DNA of 64,000 bases from Qipengyuania flavescens (lineage in GTDB: Bacteria; Pseudomonadota; Alphaproteobacteria; Sphingomonadales; Sphingomonadaceae): the NCBI RefSeq assembly GCF_029688735.1, contig NZ_JARULD010000001.1:558001-622000 (forward strand). The letters are read 5' to 3'. Position 1 is the first letter of the stretch; each line of letters opens with the position of its first letter. Below the pieces are notes generated by a model that did not search any database, was not told the origin of the DNA, and worked only from the letters and a program-made list of their open reading frames with translations. Below, piece after piece: positions 17,335 to 26,769 of this stretch. The position numbers and the translations under genes were made by a program.

Positions 17335-20055
17335 ATGACCACCGAGCTACCCAAGACTTTCGACCCGGCAGATATCGAGGCGCGCTGGTACGCGCATTGG
17401 GAGGAAAACGGCCTGTTCCGGCCCGGGCGGACCGACGCCGAACCCTATACGATCGTCAACCCGCCGCCGAACGTCACGGGCAGCCTGCACATCGGCCACG
17501 CGCTCGACAATACGCTGCAGGACGTGATGATCCGTTACGAGCGGCTGCGCGGCAAGGACGCGCTGTGGGTGGTCGGCACGGACCATGCCGGTATCGCGAC
17601 GCAAATGGTGGTGGAACGCCAGCTGGAGGCGCAGCAGGACAAGCGCACGAATTACTCACGCGAGGATTTCATTGCCAAGGTGTGGGAATGGAAAGAAGAA
17701 AGCGGCGGCACGATCACCCGCCAGCTACGCCGCCTCGGCTGCTCGATGGATTGGTCCAGAGAGCAGTTCACCATGGACGAGCATTTCTCGAATGCCGTGC
17801 TCAAGGTGTTCGTCGATCTCTACAACAAGGATCTGATCTATCGCGACAAGCGGCTGGTGAACTGGGACCCCAAGCTCAAGACCGCGATCTCGGATCTCGA
17901 GGTCGAGACGACCGATGTGAAGGGCCACTTCTGGCATTTCAAATATCCGCTCGAAGATGGCGTCACGCTCGACGACGGGCGGGACTACATAGAGGTCGCG
18001 ACCACCCGCCCCGAAACCATGCTCGCCGATATGGCCGTGGCGGTTCACCCCGATGACGAACGGTACCGGAGCGTCGTCGGCAAGCATGTCGTGCTACCGA
18101 TCACCGGTCGCCGCGTGCCGATCGTGGCGGACGAGCATGCCGATCCCGAACTCGGTTCGGGCGCGGTAAAGATCACGCCGGGTCACGACTTCAACGATTT
18201 CGACGTGGGCAAGCGCGCCGGGTTCCAGCCCGCCGAGATGCTCAACATGCTCGATGCGGAGGCCAACGTCTGCCAGACTGCGGACGGGCTGGTGCCGGAG
18301 GAATTTCTCGGCCTGCACCGCTTCCGCCGCGAGAAGATCGTCGGCGAAGGCGATGGCGCGCGCGAGCTGGTGGTCAAGCGCCTGAAGGAAAGCGGCCACC
18401 TCATCCCGCACATCGCCAAGACTAAGGATGGCGAGGAGGTCGAACTCGATGCCGAACCGCGCACCATCGCAACCCCCTTCGGCGACCGCGGCGGCGTTGT
18501 CATCGAACCCTGGCTGACCGACCAGTGGTATGTCGACGCCGAAGCGTTGGCGAAGAAGCCGATCGAAGCGGTGAAAAACGGCGAGATCGAGATCGTCCCG
18601 AAGAGCTGGGAGAAGACATTCTTCAACTGGATGGAGAACATCCAGCCGTGGTGTGTCAGCCGCCAGCTATGGTGGGGACACCGGATCCCGGCGTGGTACG
18701 ATGCGGACGGCAAGGCCCATGTCGCCATGACCGAGGCCGAAGCGCAGGCGCAAGCAGGCGACGGCGTCACGCTGACCCGCGACGAGGACGTGCTCGACAC
18801 GTGGTTCTCTTCGGCGCTCTGGCCCTTCGCCACGCTGGGCTGGCCGGAAAAGACCGACCTTGTCGACAAGCACTACCCCAACGACCTGCTCATCTCCGGC
18901 TTCGACATCCTGTTCTTCTGGGATGCGCGCATGATGATGGCGGGGTATTTCAACACCGGGCAGGCTCCTTGGCCCAAGCTCTATCTCCACGGCCTGGTAC
19001 GCGCAGCGGACGGGGCGAAGATGTCCAAGTCCAAGGGCAATGTCGTCGACCCGCTGGGCCTGATCGACCAGTACGGGGCCGACGCGCTGCGTTTCTTCAT
19101 GGCCGCGATGGAAAGCCAGGGCCGTGACATCAAGATGGATGAAAAGCGGGTCGAGGGTTATCGCAACTTCGCGACCAAGCTGTGGAACGCAACCCGTTTC
19201 TGCCAGTCGAACGGCATCGGCGCGAGCGCATCGATCGAGGCTCCCGCGGCCAGCCACGCAGTCAATCGCTGGATTATCGGCGAAGTGGTGGAGACGAAGC
19301 AGGCGCTCGATGCCGCGCTTGCCGACCTGCGCTTCGATGCGGCGGCGAACACGATCTACCACTTCGTGTGGGATCGTTTCTGCGACTGGTATATCGAGCT
19401 GATCAAGGGGAACTTCGACGAGGAGACCAAGGCCGTCGCCGGCTGGGCGCTCGACCAGATCCTCGTCATGCTGCACCCCTTCATGCCCTTCATCACCGAA
19501 GAGCTGTGGTCGAAGCAGGGCGACCGGCCCGACTATCCGCTCATCACCGCGAAATGGCCCGATCCGAAGGCGACCGTCGATCCGCAAGCTAAGGCGGAGA
19601 TCGACTGGCTGATCGCCCTCACGTCCGCCACTCGCACGGCAAAAAACGAGCTAGGCATCGCCCCGGGCGCGAAGCTGGAGGCGTATTGCGCCGCTCCCAG
19701 CGCCCTCGCCCGCTCGGTCGTGGACGCCAATGCTGCCGCGATCGAGCGTCTCGCCCGCCTCACTCCCGTGCAGTTCGCCGAGGCACCCAGCGGGGCGGCG
19801 ATGCAGATCGCGGCTGGCGACGATGCCTTCGTAATCCCGCTCGAAGGTGTGATCGACATCGAGGCGGAAAAGGCCCGCCTCACCAAGGCGATGGAGGCCA
19901 GCCAGAAGGAATTCGGCAGCCTCAACGGGCGGCTGTCCAATCCCAATTTCGTCGAGCGCGCCAAGCCCGAAGCGGTCGAAAAGGCCCGCGCCGACGCTGC
20001 CTTCCATGCCGCCGAAATCGACCGCCTGCGCGCCGCTCTCGCACGGCTGGGATAG
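17335..20055 (+). CDS. valS: Valyl-tRNA synthetase
   Basis: A 906-residue class I synthetase that charges tRNA-Val. The HIGH motif is intact (His52 to His55 in [14 protein letters not shown]) and KMSKS is at residues 562-566 ([15 protein letters not shown]). Between them are the connective polypeptide 1 editing domain ([22 protein letters not shown]) and [17 protein letters not shown]. The last 65 residues are the ValRS coiled-coil arm ([20 protein letters not shown]). The ATG at 17335 gives [15 protein letters not shown]. An in-frame ATG at 17275 lies inside the hairpin arm and would add 20 unlikely residues. Confidence 0.97.
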   Translation: MTTELPKTFDPADIEARWYAHWEENGLFRPGRTDAEPYTIVNPPPNVTGSLHIGHALDNTLQDVMIRYERLRGKDALWVVGTDHAGIATQMVVERQLEAQQDKRTNYSREDFIAKVWEWKEESGGTITRQLRRLGCSMDWSREQFTMDEHFSNAVLKVFVDLYNKDLIYRDKRLVNWDPKLKTAISDLEVETTDVKGHFWHFKYPLEDGVTLDDGRDYIEVATTRPETMLADMAVAVHPDDERYRSVVGKHVVLPITGRRVPIVADEHADPELGSGAVKITPGHDFNDFDVGKRAGFQPAEMLNMLDAEANVCQTADGLVPEEFLGLHRFRREKIVGEGDGARELVVKRLKESGHLIPHIAKTKDGEEVELDAEPRTIATPFGDRGGVVIEPWLTDQWYVDAEALAKKPIEAVKNGEIEIVPKSWEKTFFNWMENIQPWCVSRQLWWGHRIPAWYDADGKAHVAMTEAEAQAQAGDGVTLTRDEDVLDTWFSSALWPFATLGWPEKTDLVDKHYPNDLLISGFDILFFWDARMMMAGYFNTGQAPWPKLYLHGLVRAADGAKMSKSKGNVVDPLGLIDQYGADALRFFMAAMESQGRDIKMDEKRVEGYRNFATKLWNATRFCQSNGIGASASIEAPAASHAVNRWIIGEVVETKQALDAALADLRFDAAANTIYHFVWDRFCDWYIELIKGNFDEETKAVAGWALDQILVMLHPFMPFITEELWSKQGDRPDYPLITAKWPDPKATVDPQAKAEIDWLIALTSATRTAKNELGIAPGAKLEAYCAAPSALARSVVDANAAAIERLARLTPVQFAEAPSGAAMQIAAGDDAFVIPLEGVIDIEAEKARLTKAMEASQKEFGSLNGRLSNPNFVERAKPEAVEKARADAAFHAAEIDRLRAALARLG

Positions 20056-20098
20056 GGGCGCTCTTACCAAGGCTCCGGATGCATCTTACCTGTGACGC

Positions 20099-20914
20099 AT
20101 GACATCATGGATCGTACCTGGGGCACTCCTGCTGGTCGCAGGCTTGGCAGCGTTTCGCTGGGTATGGCGTCGCCAAAGGCGTAAAGTACTTTTGGCGACA
20201 CCGCTGGGCACCGAGCAGCGGGAAATCGTCGAACGGCTCGTACCGCTGGTCAAACGATTGCCCGAGCCTTTGCGGGCATCGCTGGAAGGCAAGATGAACC
20301 TGCTGCTGAACCAGGTCACCTTCAGGGGCATCAATGGCGTCGAGGTGACCGAGGAAATGCGACTGTCCATCGCTGCCCAGGCCTGCCTCCTGATCGTCAA
20401 CAGCCCCGTCTGGTACGATACTTTGAGGAACATACTCGTCTATCCTGCCGCATTCCTTACCGGGCGCGGCACGCCCGATGATGCAGTCGTGCACGAAACC
20501 CACCACGCGACGCTCGGGGAGAGCTGGGCACATGGGCCGGTGGTCCTGTCGTGGGACGATGCATTGTATGGCGGGCTCGATGCGAGCGACGGCCACAATG
20601 TCGTGATCCACGAATTCGCTCACCAGCTCGACGGGCTGAGCGGCCACGTCAACGGCATCCCGATCCTGCGTAAGGGGCAACGCTACGCCAAATGGGAGCA
20701 AGCGATGCTGGAGGCCTATGACGATCACGTCGAACGGCTTGAGAACGGTGAACGGACACTGATCGACCCCTATGGCGCGACAAACCACCAGGAGTTTTTC
20801 GCCGAAGCTATCGTGACCTTTTTCGAGCGGCCGAAGGCGCTGCGGAGCGAAGAGCCTGCACTCTATGCTCAGCTGAAGCAGCTGCTGGCGATCGACCCGG
20901 CGCTGTGGCACTGA
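20099..20914 (+). CDS. MtfA-like zinc metallopeptidase (M90 family)
   Basis: A 271-residue protein with an N-terminal hydrophobic segment (about residues 5-20) and then the M90 domain. The zinc motif is VVIHEFAHQLD (His171, Glu172, His175), with the downstream EFFAEA segment giving the third ligand. E. coli MtfA binds the repressor Mlc and has aminopeptidase activity; the same role here is not shown, because no Mlc gene is in view. The membrane segment differs from cytoplasmic E. coli MtfA. It starts 43 bases after valS on the same strand. Confidence 0.88.
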   Translation: MTSWIVPGALLLVAGLAAFRWVWRRQRRKVLLATPLGTEQREIVERLVPLVKRLPEPLRASLEGKMNLLLNQVTFRGINGVEVTEEMRLSIAAQACLLIVNSPVWYDTLRNILVYPAAFLTGRGTPDDAVVHETHHATLGESWAHGPVVLSWDDALYGGLDASDGHNVVIHEFAHQLDGLSGHVNGIPILRKGQRYAKWEQAMLEAYDDHVERLENGERTLIDPYGATNHQEFFAEAIVTFFERPKALRSEEPALYAQLKQLLAIDPALWH

Positions 20915-21008
20915 CCGACCCGCGGGGTCCGGCTCTCCGATTTCCCAAGGTCGGATTTCGTGTCATAGGGCCGCGCACCATGACAATCGGTAATAGAGAC
21001 ATTTCCCC

Positions 21009-21743
21009 TTGCCTTTAGTCCTCGCCACCGACGACACTGGCGGGCCCGAGATTTTCGCCTCCGTTCAGGGCGAAGGGCCGAGCGCGGGAATGCCGGTCGC
21101 GTTCATGCGGCTGTCACGCTGCAACCTCGCCTGCGTATGGTGCGATACGGCCTATACCTGGCACTTCACCGGTGATGATCGCCCGCATCGCGACGGGGTC
21201 GAATTCGACCGCAAGGCCAATCAGGTCAGGCTGGACGAGGACGAAGTCGCCGCGCGCATCACTACCTTAGGTCAGAAGCGCCTCGTCATCACCGGCGGCG
21301 AGCCGCTGTTGCAGGCCCCGGCGCTGGCGAAGCTGCTCGACCTGCTGCCGGACATCTCGGTCGAAATCGAGACCAACGGCACGACAACGGCCCCGCCTCC
21401 GCTCGACATCCGCATCGACCAGTTCAACGTCAGCCCCAAGCTAGCGCACAGCGGCAATCCGGCGGACCTGGCACTCATACCCGAACGGCTGGACGCCTAC
21501 GCGACCGACCCGCGCGCGTGGTTCAAATTCGTGATTGCCGAGCCTGCGGATGTCGACGAGGTGCTGGCACTGCGCGATCGCTACCGCTTCAAGCCGGATC
21601 ACGTCTTCCTGATGCCCGAAGGCACCGACAGCGAAACGCTGCGGACCCGCGAAAAGTGGCTCGCCCCGCTATGCGTCGAACACGGCTTCCGGATGAGCGA
21701 CCGGCTACACATCCACCTGTTCGGCGATACGCGCGGGACATAA
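21009..21743 (+). CDS. queE: 7-carboxy-7-deazaguanine synthase QueE
   Basis: A 244-residue radical-SAM enzyme that converts carboxy-tetrahydropterin to 7-carboxy-7-deazaguanine in queuosine biosynthesis. The cluster motif is CX3CX2C (Cys38, Cys42, Cys45 in RLSRCNLACVWCDTAYTW), preceded by EIFASVQGEGPSAGMP. Other conserved parts are ITGGEPLLQ and FNVSPKLAHSGN. The only in-frame start after the last upstream stop is TTG at 21009, which gives a normal-length protein. No other queuosine gene is adjacent, so the pathway genes are dispersed. Confidence 0.93.
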   Translation: MPLVLATDDTGGPEIFASVQGEGPSAGMPVAFMRLSRCNLACVWCDTAYTWHFTGDDRPHRDGVEFDRKANQVRLDEDEVAARITTLGQKRLVITGGEPLLQAPALAKLLDLLPDISVEIETNGTTTAPPPLDIRIDQFNVSPKLAHSGNPADLALIPERLDAYATDPRAWFKFVIAEPADVDEVLALRDRYRFKPDHVFLMPEGTDSETLRTREKWLAPLCVEHGFRMSDRLHIHLFGDTRGT

Positions 21744-21845
21744 TTGAATTTCGCAGCCACATCCATGGCTGCGCCCTCGCTAGACGTGCAGCACGCTGCA
21801 CCCGCTACGGGCGGGCGGTCGCCCTTGCTTCGGCTCGGTTTCTGT
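21744..21845. other. Intergenic gap with nested inverted repeats between queE and the HerA-like gene
   Basis: The two genes converge here. The gap holds several short inverted repeats (GCAGCC/GGCTGC around 21762-21781; GTGCAGC/GCTGCAC around 21785-21800) and a GGGCG/CGCCC pair. They may act as transcription barriers, but none has a clear T tract. Confidence 0.4.
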
Positions 21846-23837
21846 TTAACCCTGCGAGCGCCAGCGCTGGACCGTGCGTTCGACGATCTCTTCCTCGCCG
21901 CCGGTCTGGTTCCACAGTTCGACGAAACTCGGGTCTTCGGACGCAGGGCGTTTCGATTCCTCGAGATTGTCGAAGCTGACGCGGATCGGGATGGCCACAC
22001 CTTCGCCGCAGATGATGCATTCGCGATTGCGGAGCGCGGGGATTGCATCGAGGAAGCCGCGTGCGCCTTCGGGCATGGCGGCGCGGACGAAATCCTGGTC
22101 GCGGTCGTTGTTGAGGCGCATCGAGATGATCGTGCCGCACTGCGACAGCACGCCTTCGGCGAGGTCGGACGGTCGCTGCGTAATGAGGCCCAGCGAGATG
22201 CCGTATTTACGACCCTCCTTGGCGATGCGGCTAAGAATGGTGCCGACCGAATTGCCATCGGAATTCTTCTCGCTCGGCACGTAGCGGTGGGCTTCTTCGC
22301 AGACCAGCAGGATCGGCGACGTGCGCTCCTCGCGGCCCCAGATGGCAAAGTCGAACACCAGGCGGCTCAGTACCGCAACCACGGTCGAGGTGATGTCCGA
22401 GGGCACGCCCGAAACGTCGATGATCGAGATCGGCTTGCCGTTGGAGGGCATGCGGAAGATCTTGCAAATGAACTCCGACATCGTGTCGCCGACCAGCATG
22501 CCGGAGAACATGAACTGGTAGCGCGGGTCCGACTTCAGCTCTTCCAGCTTGTTCTTGATCCGCATGTAGGGCGCTGACGTCGTCGCCTTGTCGAGCTTGC
22601 CCATCGCATCCTGGATGGCGTTCGACAGGTCGGACAGGAGGTAGGGGATGGGCGAATCGACGGTGATCTTGCCCATGCTCTCGGCCAGGCGGCTTTTGCT
22701 GCGCGCCTTGAGCAGGCATTTGGCGAGGATGTCCTCATCCACCTGCCGGTCGTTGCCCTGCGAGGTCAGCAGCACCTCGCAATGCTCTTCGAAGTTCATG
22801 ATCCAGTAGGGCATCTGCAGGTTCGAGACATCGAGGATCACGCCGGTGTTGCGGAACGCGGCCGAGTATTCGCCATGCGGGTCGACCATCACGATATGAC
22901 CCTCGGGCGCGGCCTCGCAAATGCGGTGGAGGATCAGCGCGGCGCTGGTCGATTTCCCCGTACCGGTGGAGCCGAGCAGGGCGAAGTGCTTGCCGAGCAT
23001 GGCGTCGATGTAAATGCCGGCGCGAATATCCTTGGTCGGATAGACCTTACCGATGGTGACAGCGCTGCGACCGTCGCTGACGTAGACCTGCTTCAAATCG
23101 GCTGTACTGGCGGGATAGACCAGTGCGCCGGGCACCGGGTAACGGGTGACACCGCGGCGGAAGCCGTGCAGACGACCGGTGAGCTTTTCTTCGATGCCCT
23201 CGCCGAGGAAATCGATATTCGCGAGGATGCTGCCGGCCTTGCGATCCTGCCGCTGGTTGCGGACGCTGGCAAGGAGCCAGCTGCTACCGACGCGAATCTT
23301 GATCTGGCTGCCGACCTGTCCGGCCATGGCGATTGCGGGATCGGCATCATCCGCGCATTCGGACAGGCGCTGAAGGTCGACGGCGATCATCGAGCCGGAA
23401 CCGGCGATTTCGAGGACAACGCCGATGGGGTCCATCGTGTTGTTGGCGCTCTGCACGTCCGGATCGGGCGCTTGCTCGTCCTCGGCTTCGGGTTCCGGCG
23501 CCTTGCGAGCTTCCGCCTCGGCGCGAAGCTGCGACGGGGGAGCGGGAATGGATGGCGGCGCTACGGCCTGCTGGTCCACGATCGGCTCCTCGAAAGGCAC
23601 CGGCTGTTGCACTTCCGGTGTTACCATCGAGGGCCGCTCGTCGGCGACCGGCTGTTGCTCGACTGGCTGCGGATTATGGACATAGCCCGAGCGCGAGAGC
23701 GAAGAGGCCGCCCCGCTGTCCTGTTCGCTTCGACGAATCCGGTCGCGCAGTGAGGAACCACGCGGCTGCGGCGGCTGGGCTCCTTCTTCCTTGGCAGGAT
23801 CGAAAGTGCGGTGGTTCGGATTGCCCATGTCGGTCAT
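21846..23837 (-). CDS. HerA/DUF87-type ATPase with long disordered N-terminus
   Basis: A 663-residue protein. The first 130 residues are low-complexity and rich in Pro, Gln and Glu (QPVEQQPVADERPSMVTPEV). From about 135 there is a HAS-barrel-like segment, then a HerA/FtsK-type motor: Walker A LLGSTGTGKST, Walker B around HIVMVDPHGEYS and ILLVCEEAHRYVP, and the late RPSDLAEGVLSQCGT motif. HerA proteins are hexameric translocases that, with NurA nuclease, resect DNA ends. No nurA is adjacent, so the role may differ. Start candidates are TTG 23855, ATG 23837 and ATG 23828; the first ATG is used. Confidence 0.85.
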   Translation of the reverse strand: MTDMGNPNHRTFDPAKEEGAQPPQPRGSSLRDRIRRSEQDSGAASSLSRSGYVHNPQPVEQQPVADERPSMVTPEVQQPVPFEEPIVDQQAVAPPSIPAPPSQLRAEAEARKAPEPEAEDEQAPDPDVQSANNTMDPIGVVLEIAGSGSMIAVDLQRLSECADDADPAIAMAGQVGSQIKIRVGSSWLLASVRNQRQDRKAGSILANIDFLGEGIEEKLTGRLHGFRRGVTRYPVPGALVYPASTADLKQVYVSDGRSAVTIGKVYPTKDIRAGIYIDAMLGKHFALLGSTGTGKSTSAALILHRICEAAPEGHIVMVDPHGEYSAAFRNTGVILDVSNLQMPYWIMNFEEHCEVLLTSQGNDRQVDEDILAKCLLKARSKSRLAESMGKITVDSPIPYLLSDLSNAIQDAMGKLDKATTSAPYMRIKNKLEELKSDPRYQFMFSGMLVGDTMSEFICKIFRMPSNGKPISIIDVSGVPSDITSTVVAVLSRLVFDFAIWGREERTSPILLVCEEAHRYVPSEKNSDGNSVGTILSRIAKEGRKYGISLGLITQRPSDLAEGVLSQCGTIISMRLNNDRDQDFVRAAMPEGARGFLDAIPALRNRECIICGEGVAIPIRVSFDNLEESKRPASEDPSFVELWNQTGGEEEIVERTVQRWRSQG

Positions 23838-23949
23838 CGGTCGGTTCGGCCCCAAGTTTCGCGCCCATCGCGCAGGGCTACAGCCTATGGCGGGGGACGG
23901 TTAAAATCGGGTCAACGCTAATGGGTCGATAGGGACTGGGGTCGGGGCT

Positions 23950-24702
23950 CTAGATCATCGCGAAGAGGCGACCGGCCAGCCAGCCCATGCCGACTGACAG
24001 CACGACGGCGAGGAGACCGTAGAGCAGCGACAAGTCCTGCGAATACTCCTCGACCTGCCGTTCGAAGCCGACTTTCTGGACTTCCACTTCGGTCTGCGCC
24101 GAGGCGATTACCCGCCCGCGACTCACCGCGAAAGTCTCGGCGGTATAGGTCCCTGTGGTCACGTTGGACGGCAAGGTAATCCGTGCCTGATACAGAACCT
24201 GCTCGCTGATCTGCACGCCCTCGAAATCCTGCTTGTAAAGCTGCTGGCGCGTTTTCAGATCGACGAGACCCGCGGAAAACCGCGCCTGCTCGTCCAGATC
24301 GATCACGCCGCTGGGGCTGAGCTGGATATAGTCGGTGCCGAACTCGTAAATCGCAGCCGTTTTCTCGTCCACGATCTCCTCGATGGGACGGGAGGAGGCG
24401 ACCGCGAAGAACGAGGGGACCGAGCGGAAATCGGTGCTCTCCGCATTGACCCACACGCCGAGGAAGCGCCCCTTCTCGCGCAGTCGGGCAGGCTCGGCGG
24501 GACCTTTGAGCACCACGACGATGTCGTATTGATTGCCCGCAGCGCGCCCGCCCGGATCGAGGACCGCGCCGAACAACAGCAGTTCGGTGCCGGTAAACCC
24601 TTGCCTGACCTCCACTTCGTGCTGGCTGACCTCGGGCACGAGGATCGGGTCACGCTGACCCATTAGCGCGAACGCGCAGAGAAGGATCAACAGAACCCTC
24701 AC
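23950..24702 (-). CDS. TIGR02186 family membrane-anchored protein
   Basis: A 250-residue protein with an N-terminal signal (VLLILLCAFALMGQ) and a C-terminal hydrophobic segment (about residues 225-245), so most of it should be periplasmic and held by the C-terminal helix. The sequence (DPILVPEVSQHEVEVRQGFTG, DIVVVLKGP, RGRVIASAQTEVEVQKVGFE) fits the alphaproteobacterial TIGR02186 (Alph_Pro_TM) family, typically beside TauE/SafE exporters, as here. The GTG start overlaps the exporter stop (GTGA), which suggests a joint function. That function is not known. Confidence 0.85.
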   Translation of the reverse strand: MRVLLILLCAFALMGQRDPILVPEVSQHEVEVRQGFTGTELLLFGAVLDPGGRAAGNQYDIVVVLKGPAEPARLREKGRFLGVWVNAESTDFRSVPSFFAVASSRPIEEIVDEKTAAIYEFGTDYIQLSPSGVIDLDEQARFSAGLVDLKTRQQLYKQDFEGVQISEQVLYQARITLPSNVTTGTYTAETFAVSRGRVIASAQTEVEVQKVGFERQVEEYSQDLSLLYGLLAVVLSVGMGWLAGRLFAMI

Positions 24703-25610
24703 AGCGGATACACCGTGTAGATCTCGTCCGGCTGGTAGAACAGGCCGAGGAACATGCGGAAGGCGATCACCAGCACGATGGCGGCCAGGATCAGCCGCAG
24801 CAGTTCGGGCTTGGCCTTGACGGCGATCTGCGAGCCGATCTGTGCGCCGGTGACGGAACCGATCAGCAGCAGGAAGACCAGCACGATGTCCACCGCCTTG
24901 GTTGTCAGCGAGTGCATCATCGTGGTCGCCATGGTCACGAACAGGATGTTGAACAGGCTGGTGCCGACGACGACATTCGCGCTCATGCCGAGAATGTAAA
25001 GCATGGCGGGCACGAGGATGAAGCCGCCGCCGACCCCCATCAGCATAGTGAGAATTCCGACGACGACGCCGACCAGCAGCGGGGCAAGCGGAGAGATGTA
25101 GAGACCGGAGCGATAGAAGCGCCATTTCATCGGCAGGCTGGCCACCAGCGGATGGTGCCGGCGCTTCGGGGCCTGCTTGCTGCCGGATCTGGCACCGCGC
25201 AGCAGTTCGACCGATTCCTTCGCCATCAGCAGCCCGATCGATCCGAGCAGCACGACGTAAAGCGCATTGATGACGACATCGATCTGGCCGATCGAGCGGA
25301 AGAAGCGGAACAGCAGCGCGCCGAAGCCTGAACCGACAACCCCTCCGGCGACCATCACCGCACCCATGCGGTAGTCGACGCCCTTGCGACCGCTATGCGC
25401 AATTACGCCTGTCACGCTGGCCCCGGTGACCTGTGTCGAAGCCGAAGCGGCGGCCACTGTGGGTGGCACTCCGTAGAAGATCAGCAGCGGCGTCGTCAGG
25501 AAGCCTCCGCCTACTCCGAACAGACCCGAAAGCACGCCCGTCAGCCCGCCCAGCGCGACGATCCACAGCCCGTTTACGGACAGGTTCGCAATGGGCAGGT
25601 ATACATCCAT
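24699..25610 (-). CDS. TauE/SafE family sulfite/sulfonate exporter
   Basis: A 303-residue membrane protein with about eight hydrophobic segments in two repeats. Each repeat has the glycine-rich family motif: GVLSGLFGVGGGFLTTPLLI near residue 25 and VVGILTMLMGVGGGFILVPA near residue 190. The family moves sulfite, organosulfonates or similar anions across the inner membrane; the substrate cannot be read from sequence. It forms a two-gene unit with the TIGR02186 gene. Confidence 0.9.
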   Translation of the reverse strand: MDVYLPIANLSVNGLWIVALGGLTGVLSGLFGVGGGFLTTPLLIFYGVPPTVAAASASTQVTGASVTGVIAHSGRKGVDYRMGAVMVAGGVVGSGFGALLFRFFRSIGQIDVVINALYVVLLGSIGLLMAKESVELLRGARSGSKQAPKRRHHPLVASLPMKWRFYRSGLYISPLAPLLVGVVVGILTMLMGVGGGFILVPAMLYILGMSANVVVGTSLFNILFVTMATTMMHSLTTKAVDIVLVFLLLIGSVTGAQIGSQIAVKAKPELLRLILAAIVLVIAFRMFLGLFYQPDEIYTVYPL

Positions 25611-25656
25611 GAAAGCGCCCTATCGCAGCCCCCGCCCGGATAAAAGCTGAACCGTG

Positions 25657-26769
25657 TCAGAAGCCCGCCGCAAGGGTGATCGCTGCTCCGGAAGAGGGCT
25701 CGGCATTGCCGGCCACGCGGAAGCGGTAGTCGGCCGCGATACGCGCCTGTCCATTGCCGAGTCCGAAATCCAGCTTGAGCGTCGGGCCGATGTCCACCCG
25801 CGAGGCGCCGCGCTGCGCGCCGGCCCAAGCCCCGGCACCGGCGCGCACCGATAGTGGATCGTTGTCCTCGATGTCGCGGGTGAGGTCGATCCTGCCATCG
25901 ACAAACCCCGTGGCGAAATCGCCGGCGACGTAACCCGCCTGAGCATAGCCGGAGGCTTCGAGGCCGAACGGCATTTGCGAGTTTTCAATACCTGCCGAAA
26001 CGAAGGCGGCAGGTCGCAACCTCACCTGATCGGCAGATTCTGTTGCGCGCAATTCCGCGTGCAGCGCTAACGGCAAGCCGCCAACCGGCCTTGCGCGCAT
26101 ACCGAGCGCCGCCTCGGTCTCTCCTGCTGTCACCAGCGCCTTGCTGGCTCGCGCATAGATCGCGGGATCGTGCCTGCTGGACGGCGCGAGGCGATAGGCA
26201 ATCACCGCACCTGCCTGGCTGGCTCCGTAGCTTGCCGGCCGCGCTCCACCGGTGAGCGCGGACGTTCCTCCATCGCGCAGCATCAACCAAGCATCGATCC
26301 GCCATGCTTTTAGCCAATCGGCATCATTCTGAGGTGTGGCTTCCAGCGTGCGGTCGATCGATTCCGCGGTGCCGCCCGGCACATGCGACTGTGCCACATC
26401 GGTTTGCCGCAATAAGCTTTCTTCCAGCACCCGCTCACCAGTTCCGAAATGCTCGCGGTGATCGCGGCTCGTCAGCGTGACGATTGGGGAAATCGGCATT
26501 TGTTTTCTGGAGGGCGCAGGGTTTGGAACCGGCCCAGCATATGATGGAACCGTTTGATCGTATTCGGGCGATGGCCTCGCTTGGGGTACTATCGCAGCGG
26601 TGCGTTCACCTTCGTACGAGAATGCAAGCGTATTGGATTTTGTCGGCTGAACCATCATCGGCCAGGGACTCTGCCACGAAATTAAACGGATCAGCAGCCA
26701 GCCGATTAGCAACAAGCCAAGGAATAGAAGAGGCTGCCCTCGACGCGCCTCCACTGCGCCATCGCTCAT
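25657..26769 (-). CDS. Unknown envelope protein paired with an NfrB-like glycosyltransferase
   Basis: A 370-residue protein with one hydrophobic segment near the N-terminus (about residues 14-30, LLFLGLLLIGWLLIRLI), a Pro/Ser-rich middle and a C-terminal half (from about 190) of alternating strands with many Gly and Ala (GLEASGYAQAGYVAGDF, VDIGPTLKLDFGLG), ending in Phe. This resembles an outer-membrane barrel or the C-terminal part of NfrA-like phage N4 adsorption proteins; that likeness is from memory and is weak. Its ATG overlaps the glycosyltransferase stop (ATGA), so the two should work together, perhaps in making or exporting a surface polysaccharide. Confidence 0.6.
   Translation of the reverse strand: MSDGAVEARRGQPLLFLGLLLIGWLLIRLISWQSPWPMMVQPTKSNTLAFSYEGERTAAIVPQARPSPEYDQTVPSYAGPVPNPAPSRKQMPISPIVTLTSRDHREHFGTGERVLEESLLRQTDVAQSHVPGGTAESIDRTLEATPQNDADWLKAWRIDAWLMLRDGGTSALTGGARPASYGASQAGAVIAYRLAPSSRHDPAIYARASKALVTAGETEAALGMRARPVGGLPLALHAELRATESADQVRLRPAAFVSAGIENSQMPFGLEASGYAQAGYVAGDFATGFVDGRIDLTRDIEDNDPLSVRAGAGAWAGAQRGASRVDIGPTLKLDFGLGNGQARIAADYRFRVAGNAEPSSGAAITLAAGF

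Noticed and set aside
20105..20911. A 268-codon minus-strand frame exactly opposite the MtfA-like gene
   Set aside because: The plus-strand protein has the HEFAH zinc motif; the antisense product has no family features.
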